In this document: positions 57,126 to 64,000 of the stretch, piece after piece
How the letters are laid out: every line of letters starts with the position of its first letter
How positions within the stretch are numbered: the stretch's first letter is position 1
NCBI RefSeq assembly: GCF_030813695.1
Contig: NZ_JAUSVA010000002.1
Span: 8,083,501 to 8,147,500 of the forward strand
From: Kitasatospora herbaricolor
GTDB taxonomy: Bacteria; Actinomycetota; Actinomycetes; Streptomycetales; Streptomycetaceae
Reading direction: 5' to 3'
Length of the DNA stretch: 64,000 nt
Notes under the pieces: generated by a model
Database searches by the model: none
What the model saw: only the letters and a program-made list of their open reading frames with translations
What the model was told of the DNA's origin: nothing
Translations under genes and position numbers: made by a program

Positions 57126-59420
57126 TCAGGTGCTCCGGCCCGGCATCCGGGTACTCGCGTCGGGAGACCCGGACCGGAACGCCGAGGGCGGCGGGACCGG
57201 CACGTTGCCGTGGGCCGCCTCCACCCAGCTCTGCGCCAGTTCCAGGCCCGGCGGCACCGTCCCGGCGGCCGGTCCCCCGAGGGCCGGCGCACCGGCGGGC
57301 ACCCGGAGCGAGCCGTAGCGCTCCATCCGTTGCCAGCGCAGCCGGGAGCCGGCGATCGCCGTGAACACCGACTGGATCACGACCAGGTACATCAGCTGGC
57401 GGTAGACGAACTGCTGGAGCGGCAGGCTCCACAGCGGTCCGGCCCGCTCCTTGTCCAGCCGGAAGGCGTAGAGGCCCATGAGCACCTGGAGGAGAAGGAA
57501 GGCGCCCCACAGCCCGAGGATGCGCACCGGGTCCAGGAAGACCAGGCCGTACACCGCGAAGATGTCCACCACGGGGGCGAGCAGCGGCAGCAGGACCTGG
57601 AACATCAGCAGGTAGAGCAGCCCGCGTCGGCCCAGCTTGCCGGCCTGCCCCCGCTGGGTGAGAGCGCCGCGGTGCTTCCACATCGCCTGCAGGGTGCCGT
57701 AGCACCAGCGGTAGCGCTGCTTCCAGAGGGCGCCGAGCGAGGCGGGGGCCTCGGTCCAGGCCTTGGCGCGCTCCTCGTAGACCACGCGCCAGCCGTCGCG
57801 GCACAGGGCCATGGTCAGGTCGGTGTCCTCGGCGAGGGTGGTGTCGCTGACTCCGCCGACGCGCAGCAGGGCCTCCCGCCGGAACGCACCCACCGCGCCC
57901 GGGACAGTGGGCATGCACTCGGCGAGGTCGAAGAGCCGGCGGTCGAGGTTGAATCCGACGACGTACTCGATGTGCTGCCAACGGCCCAGCAGTCCACCGC
58001 GGTTGACGACCTTGGCGTTGCCGGAGACGGCGCCGACCCGACGGTTGGCGAAGGGTTGGACGATCATGCGGACGGCGTCCGGCTCGAAGACGGTGTCGCC
58101 GTCGACCATGACGAGCAGGCTGTAGGAGGCTGCGGCGATACCGGTGTTGAGGGCGGCGGGCTTGCCGGCGTTCCGCTGCCGGATGACCCTGACGCCCGGC
58201 AGGCGCAGCGATTCGACCAGGTCGGCCGTGCCGTCGGTGGAGCCGTCGTCCACCACGACGACCTCCACCGGATGGTCGGAGGCGAGCAGCGAACGCACGG
58301 CCGACTCGATGCCGGCGCTCTCGTTGTAGGCGGGGACGATGACGCTCACGGGCTCGGTCACCGCGACCCCCCACGGCCTGCGGCGCATCCGCACGTGCCG
58401 GCGGGCGGCGACGAACACGGCGACCGCCCGGACGAGGCTGATCGCGCCCGCGGCCCAGAGCAGCCAGGAGATCCCGTCCAGGATCCCGTTGCTGGCCCGC
58501 AGGGCCGTGATCAGCGCGGCGCCCTGCCAGTGCTCGATCGACGCCGCGGGCCGCACCGGATCGGTGAGGGACACCGCCTCGCCGACCGTGGCGAAGCGGA
58601 AGCCCGAGGCCTTGAGCTGCGGGATCAGCAACTCCAGCGCGGACACGGTCTGTGCGCGGTCGCCGCCGGAGTCGTGCATCAGCAGCACCTGGCCGCCGGT
58701 GCCCCGGGGCGTCGATGCGGCGACGATCTGCGCGACGCCGGGCCGGCGCCAGTCCTCGCTGTCCTGGGTGGAGAGGACGGTGAGGTAGCCCTCCCGCCCG
58801 GCCTGGAGGGCGGCGCTCCAGTCGGCGTCGTCCAGCGCGTCACTGCCGGAGGAGTACGGCGGGCGCAGCAGGGCCGTGGTGACGCCGGTGGCACCGGCGA
58901 CGGCCAACTGGGACTCCCGCAGTTCCAGGGAGCGCCGCCAGGCCGGGGCCGCGCCGAGATCGGTGTGGGTGAAGGTGTGCAGTCCGATCTGGTGGCCCTC
59001 GGTGACGATCCGGCGGGCCAGCGCCGGGTGGGCCGCGACCTGGGTGCCGACCGTGAAGAAGGTCGCGCGGACGTCGTTGCGGCGCAGCACGTCGAGGATC
59101 CTCGGCGTCCAGACCGGGTCGGGCCCGTCGTCGAAGGTCAGCGCGATCGTACGCTCCGCCGGGCCGGCCGCGCGGGTGGCGCCGGCGTCGATCACCGGGC
59201 CGCCGGAGGTGATCTGCGCCGGTACCGTGCCGGCCGGGCCCTGCGTCCGGGGCGCGGCATCGGCGGTGGTGTCGAACATGTGCTGGGTGTACCCCTGCAG
59301 CAGGAGCGCGGCGGAGAGCGTGAGGACGAGCGTGCTCAGCAACAGCCAGTGGGTGCGCAGCGGGACGTTCCGGACGGAGCTGTGCCGGCCGCGGGGCTTG
59401 CGGCGACGATTCTTGGACAC
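57126..59420 (-). CDS. Fused NodB-type polysaccharide deacetylase and GT2 glycosyltransferase
   Basis: 764 aa, ATG 59420. An N-terminal membrane anchor (about residues 25-42) precedes a CE4 deacetylase domain (about 88-285: LTFDDGPDP, HTFTHTDL, RPPYS, LLMHDSGGD) facing outside. A second membrane helix (about 315-340) leads to a GT2 domain (about 355-590: VIVPAYNES, VVDDGSTDGTADL, VDGDTVFEPD, EDTDL and QRYRWCYG). Four more membrane helices follow (about 600-705). The layout is that of proteins that polymerise and de-N-acetylate a beta-linked GlcNAc-type glycan during export. It follows the 184-aa membrane protein gene by 35 bp, probably as one operon. Confidence 0.93.
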   Translation of the reverse strand: MSKNRRRKPRGRHSSVRNVPLRTHWLLLSTLVLTLSAALLLQGYTQHMFDTTADAAPRTQGPAGTVPAQITSGGPVIDAGATRAAGPAERTIALTFDDGPDPVWTPRILDVLRRNDVRATFFTVGTQVAAHPALARRIVTEGHQIGLHTFTHTDLGAAPAWRRSLELRESQLAVAGATGVTTALLRPPYSSGSDALDDADWSAALQAGREGYLTVLSTQDSEDWRRPGVAQIVAASTPRGTGGQVLLMHDSGGDRAQTVSALELLIPQLKASGFRFATVGEAVSLTDPVRPAASIEHWQGAALITALRASNGILDGISWLLWAAGAISLVRAVAVFVAARRHVRMRRRPWGVAVTEPVSVIVPAYNESAGIESAVRSLLASDHPVEVVVVDDGSTDGTADLVESLRLPGVRVIRQRNAGKPAALNTGIAAASYSLLVMVDGDTVFEPDAVRMIVQPFANRRVGAVSGNAKVVNRGGLLGRWQHIEYVVGFNLDRRLFDLAECMPTVPGAVGAFRREALLRVGGVSDTTLAEDTDLTMALCRDGWRVVYEERAKAWTEAPASLGALWKQRYRWCYGTLQAMWKHRGALTQRGQAGKLGRRGLLYLLMFQVLLPLLAPVVDIFAVYGLVFLDPVRILGLWGAFLLLQVLMGLYAFRLDKERAGPLWSLPLQQFVYRQLMYLVVIQSVFTAIAGSRLRWQRMERYGSLRVPAGAPALGGPAAGTVPPGLELAQSWVEAAHGNVPVPPPSAFRSGSPDASTRMPGRST

Positions 59421-59455
59421 GGGTGGTGGTTCCTGCCTGCAGCGGTCTCGGTCGG

Positions 59456-60010
59456 TCAGGGCTTGGCGGTGGGTTTACCGCTCCGACCGGGTGCGGAGGT
59501 CGGTTTGCCGTGGCCGGCGGCGCTGGTCGGGAGCGAGTCGCTGTTCCCCGGCGCGGTGGTGGCAGGCGCGGCGCTCGCGCCCGCCGTGGTGGCCCCGGGG
59601 CCGGTGGTGGTGGGGGCGGTCGCCGCCGTAGCACCGCGCGCAGCGGACCTGGTCGGGGCCGGCCTGGCACTGGGCTGCGCCTCGACCGTGGGGGACGGGG
59701 CCTCCGGCGTCGTGGGGGGACCGCTCACGGACGGGCGGGGCGCCTGGGCCGAGGGCAGGAACGGGGACTGCACGGTGGGGCCGCCGAGCAGGGTGCTGAC
59801 CAGCAGGATCACGTAGCCGACGGCGGGGACGACCAGCAGCCGGCCGAACCGGCGGACCTGGCGCTGCCGGCGGCCCGAGGCGTCGACGAAGACCGGGGTG
59901 GGCTCGGCGGCGCCCTTCCGGCCGTGCCGCGTCCGACCGGGGGCGACATCGTCCACGAGGGGCATCGTCACCGTGTCCTCGTGCCCGGCATGGAGTCGGT
60001 GTTGTTGCAT
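59456..60010 (-). CDS. Membrane protein with a long Thr/Pro/Ala-rich extracellular tail
   Basis: 184 aa, start at 60010. About 50 residues of basic cytoplasmic N-terminus, one membrane helix (about 58-78, LLVVPAVGYVILLVSTLLGG), then ~105 residues of Pro/Ala/Ser/Thr low complexity ending in a basic patch. There is no enzyme motif. It is the first gene of the operon with the deacetylase-glycosyltransferase. Its wall-spanning tail suggests a scaffold or assembly partner for that polysaccharide machine. The function is inferred from position only. Confidence 0.7.
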   Translation of the reverse strand: MQQHRLHAGHEDTVTMPLVDDVAPGRTRHGRKGAAEPTPVFVDASGRRQRQVRRFGRLLVVPAVGYVILLVSTLLGGPTVQSPFLPSAQAPRPSVSGPPTTPEAPSPTVEAQPSARPAPTRSAARGATAATAPTTTGPGATTAGASAAPATTAPGNSDSLPTSAAGHGKPTSAPGRSGKPTAKP

Positions 60011-60160
60011 TGCGGGGGTGGCCTCTGCGGTAGCGGGGTGTCATGACGGACGGGTCGCCGGCTTCGGCCGGTGCGCGTCCCATGTCCTTCAGCGCCGCGG
60101 GTGCCACTGCCGTCACTCCTGTGGCGAAAGTTCCCCGGCTTCGGGTCCGTGACGGCCGGG

Positions 60161-60209
60161 CGGCCGGCCCGCTCCGGTGCCCCCGTGGGGGACCGGAGCG
60201 GGCCGGCCG
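60161..60209 (-). terminator. Very strong hairpin terminator of the GH43 gene
   Basis: CGGCCGGCCCGCTCCGGT (60161-60178) pairs perfectly with ACCGGAGCGGGCCGGCCG (60192-60209). The loop itself can pair as CCCCC/GGGGG, so the stem is effectively over 20 bp. It is 45 bases past the GH43 stop codon. Confidence 0.85.
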
Positions 60210-60253
60210 GGAGCACGTCGAGCGGTCGGACGTGCGGTCGGACGGTGCTGCGG

Positions 60254-61699
60254 TCAGACGGTGCTGCGCTGCCACTGCTGGTTGGTGCCGGTGTTGCAGG
60301 TCCACTGCTCCAGTGCCGTACCGTCGGCGGTCGACTGGTTGGTGACGTCGAGGCACTTGTTGCTGTGCCGGGCGAGCAGCTTGACGTACGTGGTGCCGGT
60401 GACCTTCTGGACCTTCCACTGCTGCGAGGTCGCGCCGTTGCAGGTGTTCTGGACGACGGCCGCACCGTCCGCGGTCGACCCGCCGGCGACGTCGAGGCAC
60501 CTGCCGCTGTGCCGCGCCATGATCTGCACGTAGCCGGTGCCGAGGTCCTTGAACCAGAAGTTCTGGTTGGCCCCGGCGCCGCAGCCCCACTGGATGAGCG
60601 GGGAGGACGGGGCGAAGTCGTAGTTCGCCACGTCCGCGCACTTGCCGCTGCTGCGGGCGCTGAACCTCTCCCACGGGCCGCCCACGCCCGCCACCGTGCC
60701 GGCGGCCGCGTCGATCGTGAGCTGCGGGGCGTAGTCCATGGTCATGGTGGTCGCGGTCGGGAACTTGAGGGACGACCACACGTACTGGGAGTCGTTCACC
60801 GTGCCGCCCATGGAGTTGCCCCACCGGTCGCCCATGTACAGGTAGCCGGTGCCGGCCGTGCCCTGCACCGGCAGGACGTAGGCGGTCTGGCTGCGGTACG
60901 TGGTCGGGTCGCCGGCGTCCTGGAGACCGCTCCAGGAGCCCGTCAGGCTGGTCGCGGTCTGGTACTGCTGCTGGTTGGGGGCCCAGCCGGTGGCGCTGGA
61001 GGTGAGCAGGAAGTAGACGCCGCCGCGCTTGAACAGGGCGGGGGCCTCGCGCCACTGGCCGTTGGACGGGCTGGCGATCAGGGCCTCCACCGAGAGGTAA
61101 TCGGCGCTGAGGCGGTAGACGTGCAGGTCGGCGTTCCCGCTGGAGGACGAGATCAGGTAGGCCGTGCCGTCGTCGTCCTTGTACAGCGTCATGTCGCGGG
61201 AGTCGTAGCCGAGCGGGCGGAAGCTGCCCTGGTAGCTGTAGTCGCCGTCGACCGTGCCGGAGGTCGCGACCGCCACGCGGCCCTCGCTGTAGTCGGTGCT
61301 GCTGCCCTCCTTGTGCATCCACATCACGAACTGGTTGGTGCTGCTGTTGAAGATCACCTTCGGTCGCTCGATGTTGGCGCCGGCGGCGAGTTCGGCGCCG
61401 GAGGCCACGGTCAGCACGTGGTTGCGGAACTCCCAGGTCTTCAGGTCGGTCGAGCGGTACGCCGAGACGTAGTGGAAGGTGTTGTCGGCGTTCCGGTCCT
61501 CGCCGAACCAGTAGTAGTACTGGCCGACCTTGATGACGCCGCCGCCGTGGGCCTGGACCGGGTTGCCGGTGGTGTCGCTGAACTGCGTCCCGTTGGTGAC
61601 GGTCACCGGGGCGGCGTGCGCGGAGCCGGCGCCCCCGAGCAGGCTGAGGGACAGGGTGAGGGCGGCGGTGAGGAGGACGGACGATCTCTTGTGCGGCAT
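60254..61699 (-). CDS. Secreted GH43 galactan exo-beta-galactosidase-like enzyme with CBM13
   Basis: 481 aa, ATG 61699 in front of a clear signal peptide (about 28 residues, ending GSAHA). The GH43 five-bladed propeller (about residues 30-345) has the wording of the exo-beta-1,3-galactanase subfamily: NPVQAHGGGVIKVGQYYYWF, FRNHVLTV, IERPKVIFN and RDMTLYKDDDGTAYL. The last ~130 residues are a ricin-B (CBM13) module with three QxW-type repeats (ANQNFWFKD, SQQWKVQKV, NQQWQRS). It would trim arabinogalactan side chains in plant material. The C-terminal stop is followed by a very strong terminator. Confidence 0.9.
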   Translation of the reverse strand: MPHKRSSVLLTAALTLSLSLLGGAGSAHAAPVTVTNGTQFSDTTGNPVQAHGGGVIKVGQYYYWFGEDRNADNTFHYVSAYRSTDLKTWEFRNHVLTVASGAELAAGANIERPKVIFNSSTNQFVMWMHKEGSSTDYSEGRVAVATSGTVDGDYSYQGSFRPLGYDSRDMTLYKDDDGTAYLISSSSGNADLHVYRLSADYLSVEALIASPSNGQWREAPALFKRGGVYFLLTSSATGWAPNQQQYQTATSLTGSWSGLQDAGDPTTYRSQTAYVLPVQGTAGTGYLYMGDRWGNSMGGTVNDSQYVWSSLKFPTATTMTMDYAPQLTIDAAAGTVAGVGGPWERFSARSSGKCADVANYDFAPSSPLIQWGCGAGANQNFWFKDLGTGYVQIMARHSGRCLDVAGGSTADGAAVVQNTCNGATSQQWKVQKVTGTTYVKLLARHSNKCLDVTNQSTADGTALEQWTCNTGTNQQWQRSTV

Positions 61700-62075
61700 G
61701 GGTCCGAATACCTTTGCTCTGTCGTGCCGGCCCGGGGGCCCCACGGCGTGGCAGCGCGAACATGCCAGGCATGGGGGTGCGAGGTCCTCGGGCCGTGCGA
61801 GGTCCGGACCTGCGCCCTCGGCGGCCCCGTGGCGACCGGGGGCGTGGAGTGGGCGGTCCTTCGCGTGCACGTGGTGGGTGGGGGTGATCCGGGCCGGGGA
61901 CGGACGAGCGTGCCGGCCTTGCCCTGCTGGGGCGTCGACGGCGGGCGCGCGCTCGGGTGGCGAGGCGCGCCGGCTGGGCGGCGGGATGATCGTGGTCGGC
62001 CCGATGCCCGCCTTCTCCTTCCCGTGGAGTCGGCAGGGCTCGGTGGCTACTTGACGCACCCTCGGGGGTTAGCCA

Positions 62076-62089
62076 TGTTGGCGCAAACA
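62076..62089. promoter_or_regulatory. LacI-type near-palindrome TGTTGGCGCAAACA
   Basis: Twelve of fourteen bases are symmetric about a central GCGC, in an AT-richer patch about 380 bp upstream of the GH43 start. LacI-family sugar repressors of actinomycetes bind this kind of site. No such regulator gene is in the window. Confidence 0.35.
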
Positions 62090-62297
62090 AGCGGCCGTGT
62101 CAGAGTTTCGGAGCAGCGCCCGGCGCTGTCAAGGGTTCCGGTCGAGCCGTGATGGTCCGGACCCGAAGGGCCGCCCCGGGGCCCGGGGCGGGGCCGAGGG
62201 TGCGGCCCGGATCCGGTGGGCTGCCGCGCGCGGTTGCGGCGTCGGACGGTTCGCGCCGGTGGCGTCGGGCGTTTCGCGGGTGGGGCGGTAGCACGAC

Positions 62298-62326
62298 GCC
62301 CGCCCCCGGCGCTGCCGGGGGCGGGC
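62298..62326 (-). terminator. Hairpin terminator of the Ig-like secreted protein gene
   Basis: GCCCGCCCCCGGC (62298-62310), loop GCT, GCCGGGGGCGGGC (62314-62326): 13-bp perfect stem, 20 bases past the stop codon. Confidence 0.75.
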
Positions 62327-62346
62327 GGGGAGTACGGAGCCCTGCT

Positions 62347-64000
62347 TCAGGAGACGTTGACGGCGATGTCGTCGAGGACGAACGAGGTCTGCTTGGTGTA
62401 GTCCTCGGCGCCGGTGAACTTCAGGGTGACGCTCCGGCCGGCGTAGCCGGCCAGGTCGAAGGTGCGCTGCTGGTAGCCGTTGGCGGCGTTGAGGTTGGAG
62501 TAGGTCGCCAGGGTGGTGCCGTTGGCGGTCACGGTGAGCCTGTCGTACGCGGTGGTCGCCGACGACGCGGTGTCGATGTGCAGCCAGAAGCTGAAGGTGT
62601 ACGCGGCGCAGCCGGCCGGCAGGGTGACCGTCTGGGCGAGGGTGTCGGTGTTGGTGACGCCGTAGCCGTCCAGCCAGGCGTCGTAGCCGCCGGAGTGCGG
62701 CGGCTCGGCGGAGCTGCTGCTGACGGCGCTGGAGCCACCGCTGTTGGTCTCGGTCCAGGAGGAGGCGGAGCCCGTCTCGAAGCCGGGGTTGGCGATCAGC
62801 TGTGCGGCGGTGCAGCCGGTGCCGCCGGCGGGGCTGACCGTCCAGGTGAAGGAGGCCGAGGAGGACGGGCCGGTGGAGTCGGTCGCGGTGGCCGTCACGG
62901 TGAAGCCGCCGGCGGTGGTGGGCGTGCCGCTGATCAGGCCGGTGGCGGAGTTGAGGGTCAGACCGTTCGGCAGGCCGGTGGCGGTGTAGCTCAGGGTGCC
63001 GCCGGCGGTGTCGGTGGCGGAGAGCTGCAGGCTGGTGGCGGTGCCGACGGTGGCGGTGCGGGCGCCCGGGTCGGCGAGGGTGACGGCGCCGGTGGCGCTG
63101 CCCTGGGCGAGCCAGGCGGTGGTGTTCAGCGCCAGGGCGGCATCGGTGCCCGCAGGGTCGTTCCAGCCGTCGTAGAGGGTGTTGCCGGACTGGCCGGTGC
63201 CGTCGTCGATCGGGGAGCTGTCGCCCCAGACGGCGACCCGGCCGCTGCCGAAGGCGGAGGTGACGAAGAAGGCGCCGGTGGTGCCGCTGTAGCCGCTGCG
63301 GTAGAGCAGGCCCTTGACCGCCGGGTTGTCGGCAGGCTTGAGGGTGAAGGTGGTGCCGTTGCGGATGATGGAGCCGGTCACCTGGCCGAAGGGGCCGTTG
63401 AGCACGGGGTCGGCCGGGTCGGTGACGGCGCGCGGGTTCTCGTTGGCGATGTTCAGCAGGTCGACGGAGAAGCCGAACGGGTCGGTGTTGTCGACGCTGT
63501 TGGTGGTCAACAGGTCGTTGATGATCGCGGGGGAGTCCCAGCCGTCGTTGTTGCGGTCGCTGACGGTGTGGTCGGAGATCAGGAACAGGCCGCCACCGTT
63601 CTGCACGAACTTCATCACGGCGGTCTTCTCGGCGTCGCCGAGCCGGATGTTGGGCTCGGGCAGGACGAACTCGTCGAAGTTGGCGAGGTCGAGTGCGCCG
63701 CCGGTGCCGTACGTGACGGTGGAGCCGGCGGGGAGGGTCTTCAGGCTGTACCGGCCGGTCTTCTGGAGGGCCACGCCCCAGGCGGAGATCGCGCCCGTCC
63801 AGGACGTCTCGGTGGTCGGGTCGGCGTTCTGGGTGAGCGGGTCGGGCTGGCCGGTGGAGATGATCCAGTCGGCGTTGCCGGCGGTCTCCCCCTTGCTGTT
63901 GTCGAAGAGCACCCGCTTCGGGGCGACCGCCGTGGTCGCCCCGGTGGTGGCCGTGGTGGTTGCCGCGGGCGCCGTGCTGGCTGCAGAAGCCCGGTACGGC
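62347..64000 (-). CDS. Large secreted protein with GATase-like and putative Ig domains (5' end outside window)
   Basis: The frame runs from the window edge to TGA 62347, about 550 residues. The first visible part is an Ala/Thr-rich segment typical of a region just after a signal peptide. A Rossmann-like alpha/beta domain follows (about residues 28-310: KRVLFDNSKGETAGNADW, VLPEPNIRLGDAEKTAVMKF, GGGLFLISDHTVSDRNNDGW, GRVAVWGDSSPIDDG), reminiscent of class I amidotransferase-like or DUF4350 domains. Next is a putative Ig domain (LSYTATGLPNGLTLNSATGL), and last a beta-sandwich of carbohydrate-binding style (NPGFETGSASSWTETN). The catalytic role is unclear. The start codon is not in the window. 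Confidence 0.75.
   Translation of the reverse strand, partial: PYRASAASTAPAATTTATTGATTAVAPKRVLFDNSKGETAGNADWIISTGQPDPLTQNADPTTETSWTGAISAWGVALQKTGRYSLKTLPAGSTVTYGTGGALDLANFDEFVLPEPNIRLGDAEKTAVMKFVQNGGGLFLISDHTVSDRNNDGWDSPAIINDLLTTNSVDNTDPFGFSVDLLNIANENPRAVTDPADPVLNGPFGQVTGSIIRNGTTFTLKPADNPAVKGLLYRSGYSGTTGAFFVTSAFGSGRVAVWGDSSPIDDGTGQSGNTLYDGWNDPAGTDAALALNTTAWLAQGSATGAVTLADPGARTATVGTATSLQLSATDTAGGTLSYTATGLPNGLTLNSATGLISGTPTTAGGFTVTATATDSTGPSSSASFTWTVSPAGGTGCTAAQLIANPGFETGSASSWTETNSGGSSAVSSSSAEPPHSGGYDAWLDGYGVTNTDTLAQTVTLPAGCAAYTFSFWLHIDTASSATTAYDRLTVTANGTTLATYSNLNAANGYQQRTFDLAGYAGRSVTLKFTGAEDYTKQTSFVLDDIAVNVS

Larger units (their letters stand above)
61700..62346. other. Upstream region of the GH43 gene, no gene seen
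   Basis: 647 bp between the GH43 start and the next gene's stop, both on the minus strand. It includes the terminator 62298-62326 on the right and the candidate operator 62076-62089. No frame with coding character was found. Confidence 0.4.

Overview
The window is very GC-rich, with strong third-codon-position GC, GTG starts, GGAGG-type ribosome sites and typical actinomycete content (large LuxR regulators, an SAV_915-type protein, DasR-like operators, secreted glycosidases with ricin or discoidin modules). It is most likely chromosomal DNA of a Streptomycetaceae species (Streptomyces, Kitasatospora or a relative). No rRNA, tRNA, CRISPR array, transposase or phage gene was seen. The genes at both window edges are cut.

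Positions 1-17.2 kb hold the most interesting block, a copper-centred locus. It contains a Met-rich lipoprotein with its divergent Met/His-loop membrane protein, an ECF sigma factor resembling mycobacterial SigC, a 78-aa membrane peptide overlapping a CtpB/CopA-like P1B-type ATPase, and a 14-TM MFS exporter. These are followed by an asparagine synthetase, a cytochrome P450 and a DIT1/PvcA-type isonitrile synthase. On the opposite strand, convergent with these, is a complete FecCD/BtuCD-type ABC importer, followed by a YcnI-like copper protein. The exporter and the importer each carry the same promoter-like element, GGGAAC-N17-CGACT, upstream. I read the whole as a candidate isonitrile (chalkophore-like) system: sigma control, synthesis from an aromatic amino acid, export, copper capture and re-uptake. 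The nearest known chemistry I can think of is a dimeric tyrosine-isonitrile carboxamide of the hazimycin type; this is inference.

17.2-32 kb is mixed housekeeping and accessory DNA. It has a DUF4331 remnant, an SAV_915/Lrp-like/LysA operon, a VOC protein, a small secreted repeat protein, a coiled-coil protein, a degenerate GyrB-like ATPase, a bacilliredoxin with an altered active site, an Acg-type nitroreductase, a thioredoxin-reductase-like oxidoreductase with a divergent XRE-cupin regulator, a methyltransferase with a His-rich tail, and a glutaryl-CoA-dehydrogenase-like enzyme. Two gene remnants (DoxX-like, MFS) lie among them.

32-41.6 kb carries two tandem paralogous LAL regulators, a CBS protein, a DEAD-box helicase, a cold-shock protein with a structured leader, and a small conserved protein.

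42-64 kb is mainly secretory and surface metabolism: a penicillin-acylase family enzyme, GH27, GH20 (with paired DasR-like sites) and GH43 glycosidases, a flavin monooxygenase/transporter/PLP-decarboxylase operon, a GAF-SpoIIE phosphatase, a fused deacetylase-glycosyltransferase with its membrane partner, and a truncated secreted Ig-like protein.
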